A stretch of 64,000 bases of DNA from Paenibacillus sp. V4I3. GTDB taxonomy: Bacteria; Bacillota; Bacilli; Paenibacillales; NBRC-103111. Where the stretch lies: NCBI RefSeq assembly GCF_030817215.1, contig NZ_JAUSZA010000001.1:4624501-4688500 (forward strand). The letters are read 5' to 3'. The notes under the pieces are model-generated. The model searched no databases and was not told where the DNA came from. It was given only the letters and a program-made list of their open reading frames with translations. The translations under genes were made by a program, and so were the position numbers. Shown in pieces: positions 52,512-61,805 of the stretch (the first letter of the stretch is position 1; every line of letters starts with the position of its first letter).

Positions 52512-53291
52512 ATGGATATTAGGGAAGTACACGGTCGTGATCTACAAACTGTATTAGAAGAAGTCCGTTTTGCAGTCGTGCCGCTCGGATCAATCGAATA
52601 TCACGGGCCGCACTCACCACTCGGTACTGATGTCATTCTAGCGAATGGTTTCGCTGAGCGTCTCCATCCTGCCTTGAAGCCGCTCATTTATCCCGTCATC
52701 CCTTATACGGCTTGTCCTGGAAAGACCCATCATTATCCAGGAACAATCTCAGTGAGTCCGTCTGTCATCACCGATTATTTATATGAAATTGTTGATGGGA
52801 TCTGTCAGTTGGGTATCCGAAATGTGCTGTTGTTAAACGCGCATGATGGGAATATGGGTGTTTCCAGAACAGTAGCAGAAGCCATTACAGCAACCCATAA
52901 GAAAGCTAGTGTTCTATTAGTGAACTGGTGGCAAATGGTAACAACGCAAAGTGCGGAAGAAGCTGGCATCTTTACAGGAACAACTGGCAGAGGTCATGGA
53001 GGTCCCTATGAAATGTCGGTTGTCAAGGCATTTCGTCCAGATTTGGTTCATGTAAGTGACAGTGACGTAGAACTAACAGCAAATCATTCACTTTCGAATC
53101 TACCTTATGTATTGGTGGAAGGCAGTCCAGCAGGATGGGATGGCTACACGGGGCATGTTGGGCAGACATCATTAGAAGCAGGGGAATGGATTATAGCGGA
53201 AGCAGTCACCAACTTACATCAATTACTTGAAAACTGGTTACAGAAACCAGTAATGAAAGACGGAGGTGAACAAGTGGATGGGAAATCGTGA
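52512..53291 (+). CDS. creatininase-family metal-dependent amidohydrolase
   Basis: 259 residues of the creatininase/FAPy-deformylase/MftE family. Metal ligands lie in PLGSIEYHGPHSPLGTD (Glu, His, Asp), LLNAHDGNMG (His) and the Glu of GGPYEMSVVKAF; YPGTISVSPSVI is a family block. Members hydrolyse cyclic or linear amides, such as creatinine, formamidopyrimidines and mycofactocin peptide bonds. Here it probably opens an amide or lactam in the imported compound. ACGGGGGAATC precedes ATG 52512. The 3' end overlaps the lyase gene, so translation is coupled. Confidence 0.88.
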   Translation: MDIREVHGRDLQTVLEEVRFAVVPLGSIEYHGPHSPLGTDVILANGFAERLHPALKPLIYPVIPYTACPGKTHHYPGTISVSPSVITDYLYEIVDGICQLGIRNVLLLNAHDGNMGVSRTVAEAITATHKKASVLLVNWWQMVTTQSAEEAGIFTGTTGRGHGGPYEMSVVKAFRPDLVHVSDSDVELTANHSLSNLPYVLVEGSPAGWDGYTGHVGQTSLEAGEWIIAEAVTNLHQLLENWLQKPVMKDGGEQVDGKS

Positions 53292-54786
53292 GTCTATTAT
53301 GGAAAGTGAAGGTAAGGTATTTCCTGGTAAAACGTATACGGAAGCTGTTCTAGAACCTGCGTACAATGAAGCTAAGCAACACTTATTGGATGCCATGATG
53401 GCCATCAATAAGGCTCATTTGATCATGTTGAAGGAGCAGCAGTTGATTTCACAGGATGAGGCAAGCCAGATTGCGAAAGCCCTTGTACATCTTGACCTTG
53501 ATCTTCTCCGCCACTCTAGTTATTCGGGTGAGTTTGAGGATTTATTCTTTCAGGTGGAAAGCCAGCTGCAACAGCACGCAGGCGATGTTGCGGGAAATTT
53601 GCATCTAGCGAAGAGCCGTAACGATATGGGTGTTACTATTTACCGTATGGTACTTAGGGAGAAGCTTCTGGTCACGATGCAATCCGGTTTACTGTTACGT
53701 AAGCAGCTTCTGCAATTCGCAGAGGAGCATATTCATACGTTGATGCTTGGCTACACACATACTCAGCAGGCGCAGCCAACGACCATGGCTCATTACATCA
53801 TAGCTGTTGTTGACTCGCTTACGAGAGACATTCGCCGGATGACGGCCGCTTACAATAATTGCAACCGCAGTAGTATGGGAGCTGCTGCGCTTACAACGTC
53901 GGGTTTTCCTATTAATCGGAACCGAGTGAAAGAGCTTCTAGCCTTCGACGAGCTCGTAGAGAATTCCTATGATGCGATTGGAGGAGCGGATTATTTGGGA
54001 GAGGTTGCTACTTCCATTAAACTTGCAGCTATCAACCTGGGTCGAGTCGTTCAGGATTTATTGCTCTGGTGTACACAGGAGTTCGCCGCTATCAAGGTAG
54101 CCAGTCCTTATGTACAGATCAGTTCCATCATGCCGCAAAAGCGAAATCCTGTTTCTCTAGAACACATGCGCGCACTTCTTTCTAGCTGCGTAGGTAACGC
54201 GGATTCAGTGCTTGCGATGATGCATAATACGCCTTTCGGCGATATTGTTGATACCGAAGACGATATGCAGCCTTACGCGTGGAAATCTCTTGAACTCATG
54301 GACAAGATCTATCGACTTCTAACCGTCGTAGTGGGGACTATGGATGTTAATAAAGAGGTGCTTCGTAAACGGACAGAAGGTAGTTTCGCTACCGTTACCG
54401 AACTGGCGGATACCTTGGTTAGAACGGACAAACTCTCCTTCCGAACCTCCCACCATATCGTAAGTTCAGTCGTAAAGAGAGCAATGTCGGAAGGGTTAGC
54501 AGCGAACGAAGTTACATGGGAACTCGTCAATGAAGCAGCTAAGGAGATCATCGGTCGTAATTTGAAGATGGATATAGACACCTTGGCACAAGCTTTAGAC
54601 CCTGAGAACTTTATTCAAATACGCTCCTTGCCAGGAGGACCAAGCCCCCAAGAGATGAATAGAATGATTCAGATACGTTGTAAGGAACAAATAGCTCTGG
54701 ATCAATGGTTAATAGAGTCGGATCATAAAAGCCGAACCGTCCTGCAGATTTTGGATGAAGTCATGAGGGAGTGGGGGAACCCATAA
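53278..54786 (+). CDS. argininosuccinate-lyase-like enzyme (fumarase/aspartase superfamily)
   Basis: 502 residues from ATG 53278; the in-frame GTG at 53266 overlaps the GGAGGTG site, and ATG 53299 is another option. Superfamily blocks are GNLHLAKSRNDMGVTIYRMV, LMLGYTHTQQAQPTTMAHYI with the TH motif, and the signature QISSIMPQKRNPVSLEHMRA with the catalytic Ser. Argininosuccinate lyase cleaves a C-N bond and releases fumarate; relatives act on adenylosuccinate, aspartate or EDDS. No argG or other arginine gene is near, and the operon is catabolic, so this copy likely cleaves an amino-acid or dicarboxylate conjugate. Overlaps both neighbours. Confidence 0.88.
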   Translation: MGNRESIMESEGKVFPGKTYTEAVLEPAYNEAKQHLLDAMMAINKAHLIMLKEQQLISQDEASQIAKALVHLDLDLLRHSSYSGEFEDLFFQVESQLQQHAGDVAGNLHLAKSRNDMGVTIYRMVLREKLLVTMQSGLLLRKQLLQFAEEHIHTLMLGYTHTQQAQPTTMAHYIIAVVDSLTRDIRRMTAAYNNCNRSSMGAAALTTSGFPINRNRVKELLAFDELVENSYDAIGGADYLGEVATSIKLAAINLGRVVQDLLLWCTQEFAAIKVASPYVQISSIMPQKRNPVSLEHMRALLSSCVGNADSVLAMMHNTPFGDIVDTEDDMQPYAWKSLELMDKIYRLLTVVVGTMDVNKEVLRKRTEGSFATVTELADTLVRTDKLSFRTSHHIVSSVVKRAMSEGLAANEVTWELVNEAAKEIIGRNLKMDIDTLAQALDPENFIQIRSLPGGPSPQEMNRMIQIRCKEQIALDQWLIESDHKSRTVLQILDEVMREWGNP

Positions 54787-55772
54787 TGTCGGCAAAAAAG
54801 ATTCCATTTCTTGCTGTGGACGGAGGAGGAACAAAAAGCCTATGTTACTTCTTCGATGAGCATGGTCAGATTCGAGGGCAGGGCAGATCAGGATCTTGTA
54901 ATTATCAGGGGGTTGGTAAAAAAGCAGCCGTGAGGGAGCTTATCCATGCGATTCGAAATGCTTTGGAGGACGGTAAATTAGTAGGGAATGGGGAGGTTGG
55001 CGAAACAGAACTAGAAACGGATTGTGCCGCATTGGGGATCGCTGGTTTGGATACGGAATATGACCGCAGGATCATCCTAGCGTTGGTCGAAGAGGCGCTG
55101 CAGCATTTACGTATACGTGCCAAACGTTTAATTATTGAAAATGACGGTTTCGCAGCGTTACTGGGGGCAACGAATGGTCAGCCAGGCATTCTTATGATTG
55201 CTGGAACGGGATCCATCGTCTATGGCGTTAATGATCAAGGCGTGGTTGCCAGAGCAGGAGGGTGGGGACACCGAGTCGGGGATGAGGGAAGCGGGTATTG
55301 GATCGGTAAACAAGCGATCATTCACATTTTGAAAACTATGGATGGACGGGAGGCACCCAACAAGTTGGCTGAGCATATTCTTCCTTATTTGGATCTGAAA
55401 GATCCCGAGGATTTGTTTAATTGGACATACAACTCGAGTTATTCTGTGGAAAAAGTAGCTGAATTGTCCAGTCTCGTCTCACAAGCTCAATCGCAGGGCG
55501 ATCAAGTGGCTCAATCCATTATGATTCAAGCAGCCGAACAATTATTTACTTGTGCTAAGGCAGTTATTGAGCGAATAAATTTATATAGACAACCTTTTCA
55601 AATCATTTTGCAAGGCGGCGTACTTCAAAACAATGTGTTTGTGAGGGAATATGTAACGAACGAATTCAACTCTTTTGCGCCATCCGGACAAATCGAAAAC
55701 AAGAATAAGGAGCCTATATACGGAATGATGACTCTGGCTCTAGATCACTATCAGAAGTTTCATGATGGATGA
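54786..55772 (+). CDS. BadF/BadG-family kinase, N-acetylglucosamine-kinase-like
   Basis: 328 residues from ATG 54786, which overlaps the lyase stop as TAATG; the in-frame GTG at 54771 is less likely. It has the ASKHA ATPase fold: the phosphate-1 loop is FLAVDGGGTKSLCYF, ALGIAGLD and IENDGFAALLGA follow, the second phosphate loop is MIAGTGSIVYG, and GGWGHRVGDEGSGYWIG is the block shared with GlcNAc kinases of this family. It should phosphorylate an amino sugar or its derivative with ATP and trap it in the cell. Its place between a lyase and a deacetylase supports an amino-sugar substrate. Confidence 0.88.
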   Translation: MSAKKIPFLAVDGGGTKSLCYFFDEHGQIRGQGRSGSCNYQGVGKKAAVRELIHAIRNALEDGKLVGNGEVGETELETDCAALGIAGLDTEYDRRIILALVEEALQHLRIRAKRLIIENDGFAALLGATNGQPGILMIAGTGSIVYGVNDQGVVARAGGWGHRVGDEGSGYWIGKQAIIHILKTMDGREAPNKLAEHILPYLDLKDPEDLFNWTYNSSYSVEKVAELSSLVSQAQSQGDQVAQSIMIQAAEQLFTCAKAVIERINLYRQPFQIILQGGVLQNNVFVREYVTNEFNSFAPSGQIENKNKEPIYGMMTLALDHYQKFHDG

Positions 55773-55793
55773 TTAGTCCAATGGAGGGATCCT

Positions 55794-56537
55794 ATGAAAA
55801 AAAGGCTGTTGTTCGTTTTTGCCCATCCTGATGATGAGTCTTTCGCTTGCGCCGGCACCATGGCCAAATATAGGGAAGCCGGTCACGACGTCAATTTGAT
55901 TTGCGCAACCTCTGGTTGTGGGGGAAAGTCTGGTGAGTATTTAGTAACCTGCAAGCAGGAACTCGCCACACTCCGGGAGCAGGAATTGTCACAGGCTTGC
56001 GACGTCATAGGCGTGACTAACTTATATTTACTTCATTACGCGGATGGAAGTTTGATTAACCAGGATATCAACGAAATGGCCGCAAAAATTGAATCCACGA
56101 TTGTGCAGCTGCAGCCGCACGTCATCGTAACGTTTCCTCCAAACGGAGTGACGGGACATCGTGATCATATAGCCATATCCCGGGCTACAGAGCAAGCGGT
56201 TCTTCAATCTGAGGAGAAATTGATGCCTACTCAGTATTGCACCTTGTTTTTCGCATCAATTCCTCACTACTATGATTATTGCGCAGATTCAGCACCAACC
56301 GGTGCAGTCCCCATAACTGGAAAAGTGAACATAGTGAATCAGCGTGAAACAAAAGGGCGTGCGCTTCATGCACATCGAAGTCAAATCTATTCGGTAAACC
56401 GAGCCTATCCAGGTGTCATGCAAGGGGATTATGGGGTTATCGGACAATATGAGTACTACACGAAGGTGCGGGCAGACGGACTGTTTGAAGACATTCAGGA
56501 AAGCACGGAAGGAATTCCTGAGATAGAGCTTTGTTAA
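55794..56537 (+). CDS. cytosolic PIG-L (LmbE) family deacetylase, BshB-like
   Basis: 247 residues, no signal peptide. Zinc motifs are FAHPDDESFACAGTM (His11, Asp13, Asp14) and VTGHRDHIAISRA near residues 121-125. Related enzymes deacetylate GlcNAc-malate in bacillithiol synthesis (BshB), GlcNAc-inositol in mycothiol synthesis, or chitooligosaccharides. The gene ends a catabolic-looking operon and is not next to bshA or bshC, so a degradative role is more likely than bacillithiol synthesis. TGGAGGGAT precedes the ATG, 22 bases after the kinase gene. Confidence 0.9.
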   Translation: MKKRLLFVFAHPDDESFACAGTMAKYREAGHDVNLICATSGCGGKSGEYLVTCKQELATLREQELSQACDVIGVTNLYLLHYADGSLINQDINEMAAKIESTIVQLQPHVIVTFPPNGVTGHRDHIAISRATEQAVLQSEEKLMPTQYCTLFFASIPHYYDYCADSAPTGAVPITGKVNIVNQRETKGRALHAHRSQIYSVNRAYPGVMQGDYGVIGQYEYYTKVRADGLFEDIQESTEGIPEIELC

Positions 56538-56615
56538 CTACTGAGCAGATGATACAAAAAGTGGAGCGAGGTTGGCTTATTCTAATGTTTGAGAAATTTA
56601 TCACTTGGATCAATC

Positions 56616-56647
56616 CCCTCTATGAAAATACAGAGGGTTTTTTTTTG
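56616..56647 (+). terminator. terminator of the ROK-to-PIG-L operon
   Basis: CCCTCT (56616-56621) pairs with AGAGGG (56632-56637), followed by nine or more T. Confidence 0.85.
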
Positions 56648-56966
56648 AATAATTTTTGACCGATCAGTAAATTATATCTTGAAATTTTATACACTTTTTC
56701 TTGAAATTGTCCACACTTTCTAAAAATGATGACATATTTTAAACGCACGCGTGGGCTTAAAATGAGAGTAGATAATCCAGGATATCAGGTATTGACATTC
56801 GCTGATCCATCACAGAAACCAGTCGAATGTTAAAGACGGAAGGGGGTGAACTTGACGAGAAATGTAAACTAGGCCCAATTGGGTAGGAAAGGAGTTCGTA
56901 AACGCAATTCGGTATCGACAGCTTCACGATTGACCGCAGCCAAACTTTGTGTGAGGAGTGGTAATT
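56648..56966. other. gap with an imperfect direct repeat
   Basis: No gene is seen. A tandem imperfect repeat occupies 56679-56700 and 56701-56720; each copy begins TTGAAATT and ends ACACTTT plus TTC or C. ATTTTAA and TTAAAAT flank a CGCACGCG core near 56737-56763. These are possible regulatory sites for the next gene. The rest shows nothing clear. Confidence 0.35.
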
Positions 56967-59935
56967 ATGAAAGCAATTACGTTTCCGCTCCATATGGATT
57001 CGCCTCGTTTGTATGGTGTTTAGTTGTTTGCTTATCATCAGCTGTTTCCAGAACCCCGATGCTCGCGCATCTGGCATCACGATATCTATCCTCAACTCTT
57101 CTTTCGAGGATGCCGGAACCGGCATACCGCATTGGACCACTGTCTCGAGTGAGAAAGCTTACACTGGCTTGAACAGTATGAAAATGGTGGACACCAGTAC
57201 TTCGGGTTGCACGGATTAGCGAAAAGGTTAGTATTACGCAGAATGAAGAGTATACCGCTTCTACTTTTGCTTATATTGAGCAAGGATCGATTGATGTTTG
57301 GTTGATCTTCTATAACGGCACTACAGAAACGATTATTGCACCCACTGGTGGCGTTACGCCCACGCTCAATCAATGGACGAAGAGAACTATTACAGCAAAA
57401 GCTCCTGCTGATACGAATCAAGTAGCGGTCATGGTTTACAGCTCATTAGCGGCTGTTACTACAGCCTATATTGACGATGTTTCAATCGGCCAAACCGTTA
57501 AAAATGCAGGCTTCGAAGACCCGTTAAGCGGTACTTGGACAGTGTCCTCTGGTGCTGCCGTTTCGACAGTTCAGAAGACAGGGGGAACCTACAGTCTTAA
57601 ACTGGACGATTCCAGTTCATCCACTGCAAGTTATGCGGAAAGCTCGAATGTAACGGTTTATTCTGGCACAAGAGTCGGAGCTACGGCCAAAATCTACCCG
57701 TCCAGCGGCTCCGGGCTGAGTATCCACCTTCTTTTCAAGAATTCCGTTGGAACGGTCCTTAAAGATGCTGCAAACGATTTCACCGGTATTGCTTCACAAT
57801 GGACCCCGGTTTCTGTATCCGCTACCGCCCCTACAGGCACAGCATCTGTCTCCGTATATCTAACAACGGGGACGACAACTTCGATGGTCGCCTACGTCGA
57901 TGATGTGACGCTGGATCGTCCGATTGAATACAATCTCGGCACTCAAATAAAGAACAATCCCCTCGACGTCGCTGTATTCGGCAAAGATGCAAGTGGTAAC
58001 ACGGATCTAATGTATGTCGGTTCCAGCGGGTTTCCGTCCAAGTTGGTGGTTTACGATGCCCGAACGGGTGAGCTGTTGGATGATCGAGATCTCATGGTTG
58101 ATCCGAATAACACTAAAATAGAAGCAGTCTGGGGAATGACGGTGGCTACTGATAAGTCCGTCTATTTGGGAACGGCTAACAAGAAAACGATGTTTCGGTA
58201 TCTCCCCGGCACAGTTAGCACGGTTAATGGGCAAAAAGTAATTTCTGGCAGCTCGTTAGTGCCAATCACCCTACCAACCGGAATGGACGTTATTTGGGAT
58301 GTAACGGCGGGAAGCAACGGAAAAGTCTACGGCGGAACTTCCACCGGCGGCAAAGCGTTCCAGTACGATCCAACTGGAGGGACTGTCGTCTTAAACAGTG
58401 ACCAACCCATCGTCAGTGGCCTTAATTTCGTGAGGTCGATCGCTTATGCGAGCGATACCGAGGTTTATATGGGCATGGGACCGACCTCGAATGCGACAAT
58501 CATACGCTTTAATCCGACGAGTGGAACACAAACCACCATTTCCCCGTCAAATTATGGCAGCAAGTTTGTGCTTGGACTCGATTATATCTCGAACGGAGCG
58601 GCCTCGAGGGTGTTCGCCCAGCTATCGGCGGGTCCAACGCTGGTATTGGATAGCACAACTGGTACGATTGCCTCTTCCTTAAGCGATGTCGATTCACGTG
58701 GCGTATCGATGAAACACCCATCGGATGACAAAGTGTTCTACACGAAAGGGAATAATCTTTACAGCTACGATATTTCATCGGCAACAGAATCAAATCTGGG
58801 CGATGCAGGAGGAAGTGCAGCTGGTTATACTTTTTTGACCGATGCAGGCAACACTTATCTGTATGCTGCGCTAAAATCAGGAAAAATTTTGAAATATAAG
58901 CTTGCAGCAACGCCTACAATTGATACGACGACATCGTTCGTAATTCCAGAATCTGTGACCAAAATCCGGTCACTGGTCAAGGGGCCAGCCGACAATATTT
59001 ACACAAGCGGCTATTTGCTTGGAGGGATGGGCATCTATAATCCGGATACATCCGAAGAAAAGCGCTATAAAGGCGCAGGCCAAGCGGAAAACATGACAAC
59101 AATGGGCAACAATTTGTATCTAGGCATATATCCCGGCGCGTGGATCAAAAAATACGATACAACGTCGACGTGGAATGATACTACGAATCCTTCGCTCCTG
59201 TTCCAGGATATCGACGACGCCCCTTACCAACAGGATCGTCCGTTTGGCATGTTAGCAGAACCCTCAATGAATCGGCTTTATGTCAGTTCAGTAGCGAGTT
59301 CCGGGAATAATAAAGGCTCCTTCACCGTCTATGACTTGTCTACTTCCCAACAAGTCACGACCATTAACGATATTGTCTACCATCAAAGTGTTATTTCACT
59401 TGCATACAAGAACAATAAAGTTTTTGGCGGCACATCCGTTTACGGGGGAATCAGCAGCACGGTTGATGCGACGGAAGGAAAAGTGTTCGTTTGGAATACA
59501 ACGAGCGCCAACTCGACACCTGTTCCTCAATTCGTCCCAGCCCCAGGAAGAAAAGTCATCTCTGATCTTATCGTTGGTCCGGATGGGAAAATATGGGGAC
59601 TTGCGGAAGGGAACTCGTCAGGCAATTCGTCCCATGACACGACCGCAGATTTGTTTATTATCGATCCGAATAATCCAGATGCTGCTCATACGACAGTATA
59701 TCCCGACAAATTCAGCTCAATACCCGTGTCTTGGCAAGGCGGCAAGATGGTTATCGGCAACGACGGTAATGTCTATGTGAGCATCGGTGCGAAATTGTAC
59801 GCAGTTGACGCCAATTCTGCCAACAAAGACGCGGTTGCTTTAATCGGGGCAGGTGTGACGCTGCTGACAACGGATAAGTACGGAGATCTTTATTACGTGA
59901 AGCACGAAATTAATCTCTACAAGTACGATAAATAG
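56967..59935 (+). pseudogene. secreted carbohydrate-binding and beta-propeller protein with two frameshifts
   Basis: ATG 56967 follows GTGAGGAGTG. After codon 2 the coding frame moves by one base and gives a good signal peptide (QLRFRSIWIRLVCMVFSCLL, then IISCFQNPDARASG). A carbohydrate-binding-type domain follows (ILNSSFEDAGTGIPHWTTVS). A second shift near 57200-57212 leads into RISEKVSITQNEEYTASTFA and a long frame to 59935. That part has a second binding domain (VKNAGFEDPLSGTWTVSSGA), then about 620 residues of beta-propeller repeats (for example VWGMTVATDKSVYLGTANKK, SLVKGPADNIYTSGYLLGGM). The intact protein would be near 990 residues and extracellular. Either a decayed gene or two base-call errors; glycan binding is likely, catalysis not evident. 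Confidence 0.7.
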
Positions 59936-59960
59936 TGGACTATTTAATTCTTGTTTATTT

Positions 59961-59988
59961 GACCATGTCATCGACATGGTCTTTTTTT
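59961..59988 (+). terminator. terminator after the propeller gene
   Basis: GACCATGTC (59961-59969), ATC loop and GACATGGTC (59973-59981) are followed by seven T. It also lies at the end of the convergent epimerase gene. Confidence 0.88.
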
Positions 59989-59995
59989 CATGAGA

Positions 59996-60850
59996 TTACA
60001 ATGCTCCTGCATCTCTAGCTGAATAAAACGAAGGGAAGATTGGTCGATAGTTTAATTCTTCTCTGATGCGTGTTGTATCTACGATCATATCCCATGGATT
60101 GAACTCTTGCTGCATGGCTTCTGTTAATTGGTTGTCAGTAAAACCATGGAGTCGAAATAGTTCTTCAACCGTTATGGGGGAATCATCAGCAACGTTATAA
60201 ATGTTGCCATCTATTCCATGCATGCATGCAGCAAGCAGCAAAGCTTGACTTACATCCGCATGGTGTACCATATGAAGCCGTTTAGCGAGGTTCCATTTGC
60301 TCATTATTGGCAGAAATTCTGTGACATGGGGATCATGTTCACCATAGACAAAACCAAACCGCAGAATACGAAGCCCCAATCCCTTCTCACGATGAAGACG
60401 GAGCAAGGCTTCTTCTGCTGCGACTTTGGTTTGAGGATAAGGGAATCCAGGTCGTAATTCGTCCTCTTCGCGGCTCGGTCTGTTAGGAGCTCCAGCTCCA
60501 GAACCATATACTAAATTGGTGCTCGCAAACACAAATCTTGGAACTTCTGCATCTAAGGCAGCACTTGCTAAAGCAATGCTGGCATCGATGTTTGACAGTT
60601 TCGCCGTAGCTTCATCTACACCGCGAAACTGAGCGGCCAGGTGCACCACGACGTCAGTGCCTTGTAAAGAACTTGCTAGACTTTCCGTCTGCAAAAGATC
60701 ACCTTCGATAACCTCAACACCTAGCTGTTGAAACGTACTCGCCTTTGAAGCATCTCGGATCATTGCTTTAACGTTATGCCCGCGCTGCATCAAACGTGGT
60801 ACAAAGCGGCTTCCTATTTTTCCTGTTACCCCAGTTAAAAAAACATTCAT
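59996..60850 (-). CDS. NAD-dependent epimerase/dehydratase family protein
   Basis: 284 residues of the extended SDR family. The nucleotide loop is VFLTGVTGKIGSRFVPRLMQ (GxxGxxG), DVVVHLAAQF follows, and the catalytic Tyr-Lys are in YPQTKVAAEEALL; RFGFVYG is the usual later block. Substrates range from UDP-sugars to small carbonyls and cannot be decided here. GAGGAGGTAATC precedes ATG 60850 on the minus strand. It is divergent from an MmyB-like regulator, a common pairing in which the regulator controls the SDR gene. Confidence 0.85.
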   Translation of the reverse strand: MNVFLTGVTGKIGSRFVPRLMQRGHNVKAMIRDASKASTFQQLGVEVIEGDLLQTESLASSLQGTDVVVHLAAQFRGVDEATAKLSNIDASIALASAALDAEVPRFVFASTNLVYGSGAGAPNRPSREEDELRPGFPYPQTKVAAEEALLRLHREKGLGLRILRFGFVYGEHDPHVTEFLPIMSKWNLAKRLHMVHHADVSQALLLAACMHGIDGNIYNVADDSPITVEELFRLHGFTDNQLTEAMQQEFNPWDMIVDTTRIREELNYRPIFPSFYSARDAGAL

Positions 60851-60967
60851 TTTCGATTACCTCCTCGGTTTTGTCAATGCTATACTAACAGTATTACAGA
60901 AACTGGAATCAGCAGCCTTCCTGTGTTAAACGTAGGATTGGCAGTGTCAGGATAAGGGGAGCAGCCT

Positions 60968-61804
60968 ATGAAAGAGTTTTCTTCCAGCTTATCGCTGGGT
61001 GAATTTTTGCGGGCACGCAGAGAGCGTCTTACTCCAGAGGAAGTTGGGTTGCCGTCTTATGGCCGACGTCGAACGCCAGGGCTTCGGCGAGAAGAGGTGG
61101 CCCAACTTGCCCATATTGGTATTTCATGGTATACCTCATTGGAACAGGGGAGAGATGTAAATCCATCAGAGGAAGTATTAGATAGTTTGGCGGAAGCGTT
61201 ACGGTTATCCGTTGATGAGTGCCGCCATCTCCATATGCTTGCGATGCCAGCGAAACTGGAGGTAGAAGAGGAACAAGAAGTGAGTACCGGGTTGGAGCAA
61301 ACGGTGAGGGCTCTTGAACCTAATCCAGCTTTCATTTTGGGAAGAGGTTGGGATTTATTGATGTGGAATCGAGCGGCAGAACTTGTATTTCGACTACCGA
61401 CATTCTCAAAGGAATTACAGCAGCGCCCTAATTGGTTGAGACGTTTTCTGACGGATTCGACTCTACAAACGAATAATTTGGATTGGGAAGCTAAAGCAAA
61501 GGTCATGATTGCGCGGTTTCGTGCGGATTACCCACTTTTCTCGAACGACGAAAAGCTTAAGGGGTTAATTGAGGAGTTTATGGAGGTAAGTGGATTATTT
61601 CGTTCTTTTTGGCCAAAACATGATGTTCAGACCGTCGCTGACTGCCACAAACGATGGAACGATCCCTTTATTGGGGAGATGGAATTTGAACATGTGACCT
61701 TACAGCCACCGACCAATCCAGAACTTAAGATTATGATTTACACGGCATCTCCATCTACGGCAGAGCGTTTGAAAACATTACTAAAAACTTGGAGCGGGTT
61801 ATGA
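60968..61804 (+). CDS. XRE-family regulator with MmyB-like ligand domain
   Basis: 278 residues. The N-terminal helix-turn-helix includes LGEFLRARRERLTPEEVGLP, RRTPGLRREEVAQLAHIGIS and WYTSLEQGRDVNPSEEVLDS, the classic start of the MmyB group. The C-terminal PAS-like domain has ALEPNPAFILGRGWDLLMWN, AELVF and the later FRADYPLF and HVTLQPP blocks. In relatives this domain binds a lipid-like ligand. AAGGGGAGCAG precedes ATG 60968. It is divergent from the epimerase gene and most likely represses or activates it. Confidence 0.9.
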   Translation: MKEFSSSLSLGEFLRARRERLTPEEVGLPSYGRRRTPGLRREEVAQLAHIGISWYTSLEQGRDVNPSEEVLDSLAEALRLSVDECRHLHMLAMPAKLEVEEEQEVSTGLEQTVRALEPNPAFILGRGWDLLMWNRAAELVFRLPTFSKELQQRPNWLRRFLTDSTLQTNNLDWEAKAKVMIARFRADYPLFSNDEKLKGLIEEFMEVSGLFRSFWPKHDVQTVADCHKRWNDPFIGEMEFEHVTLQPPTNPELKIMIYTASPSTAERLKTLLKTWSGL

Positions 61805-61805
61805 A

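Noticed and set aside
53266..53277. GTG 53266 as the start of the argininosuccinate-lyase-like protein
   Set aside because: The codon is part of the GGAGGTG ribosome binding site; ATG 53278 is properly spaced.
55794..56537. Naming the cytosolic PIG-L enzyme bshB
   Set aside because: Motifs fit, but bshA, bshC and other biosynthesis neighbours are absent and the operon looks catabolic.
56737..56763. Inverted repeat ATTTTAA...TTAAAAT with a CGCACGCG core as an operator
   Set aside because: The spacer is long and the A/T arms are common in such leaders; noted only as a weak site.
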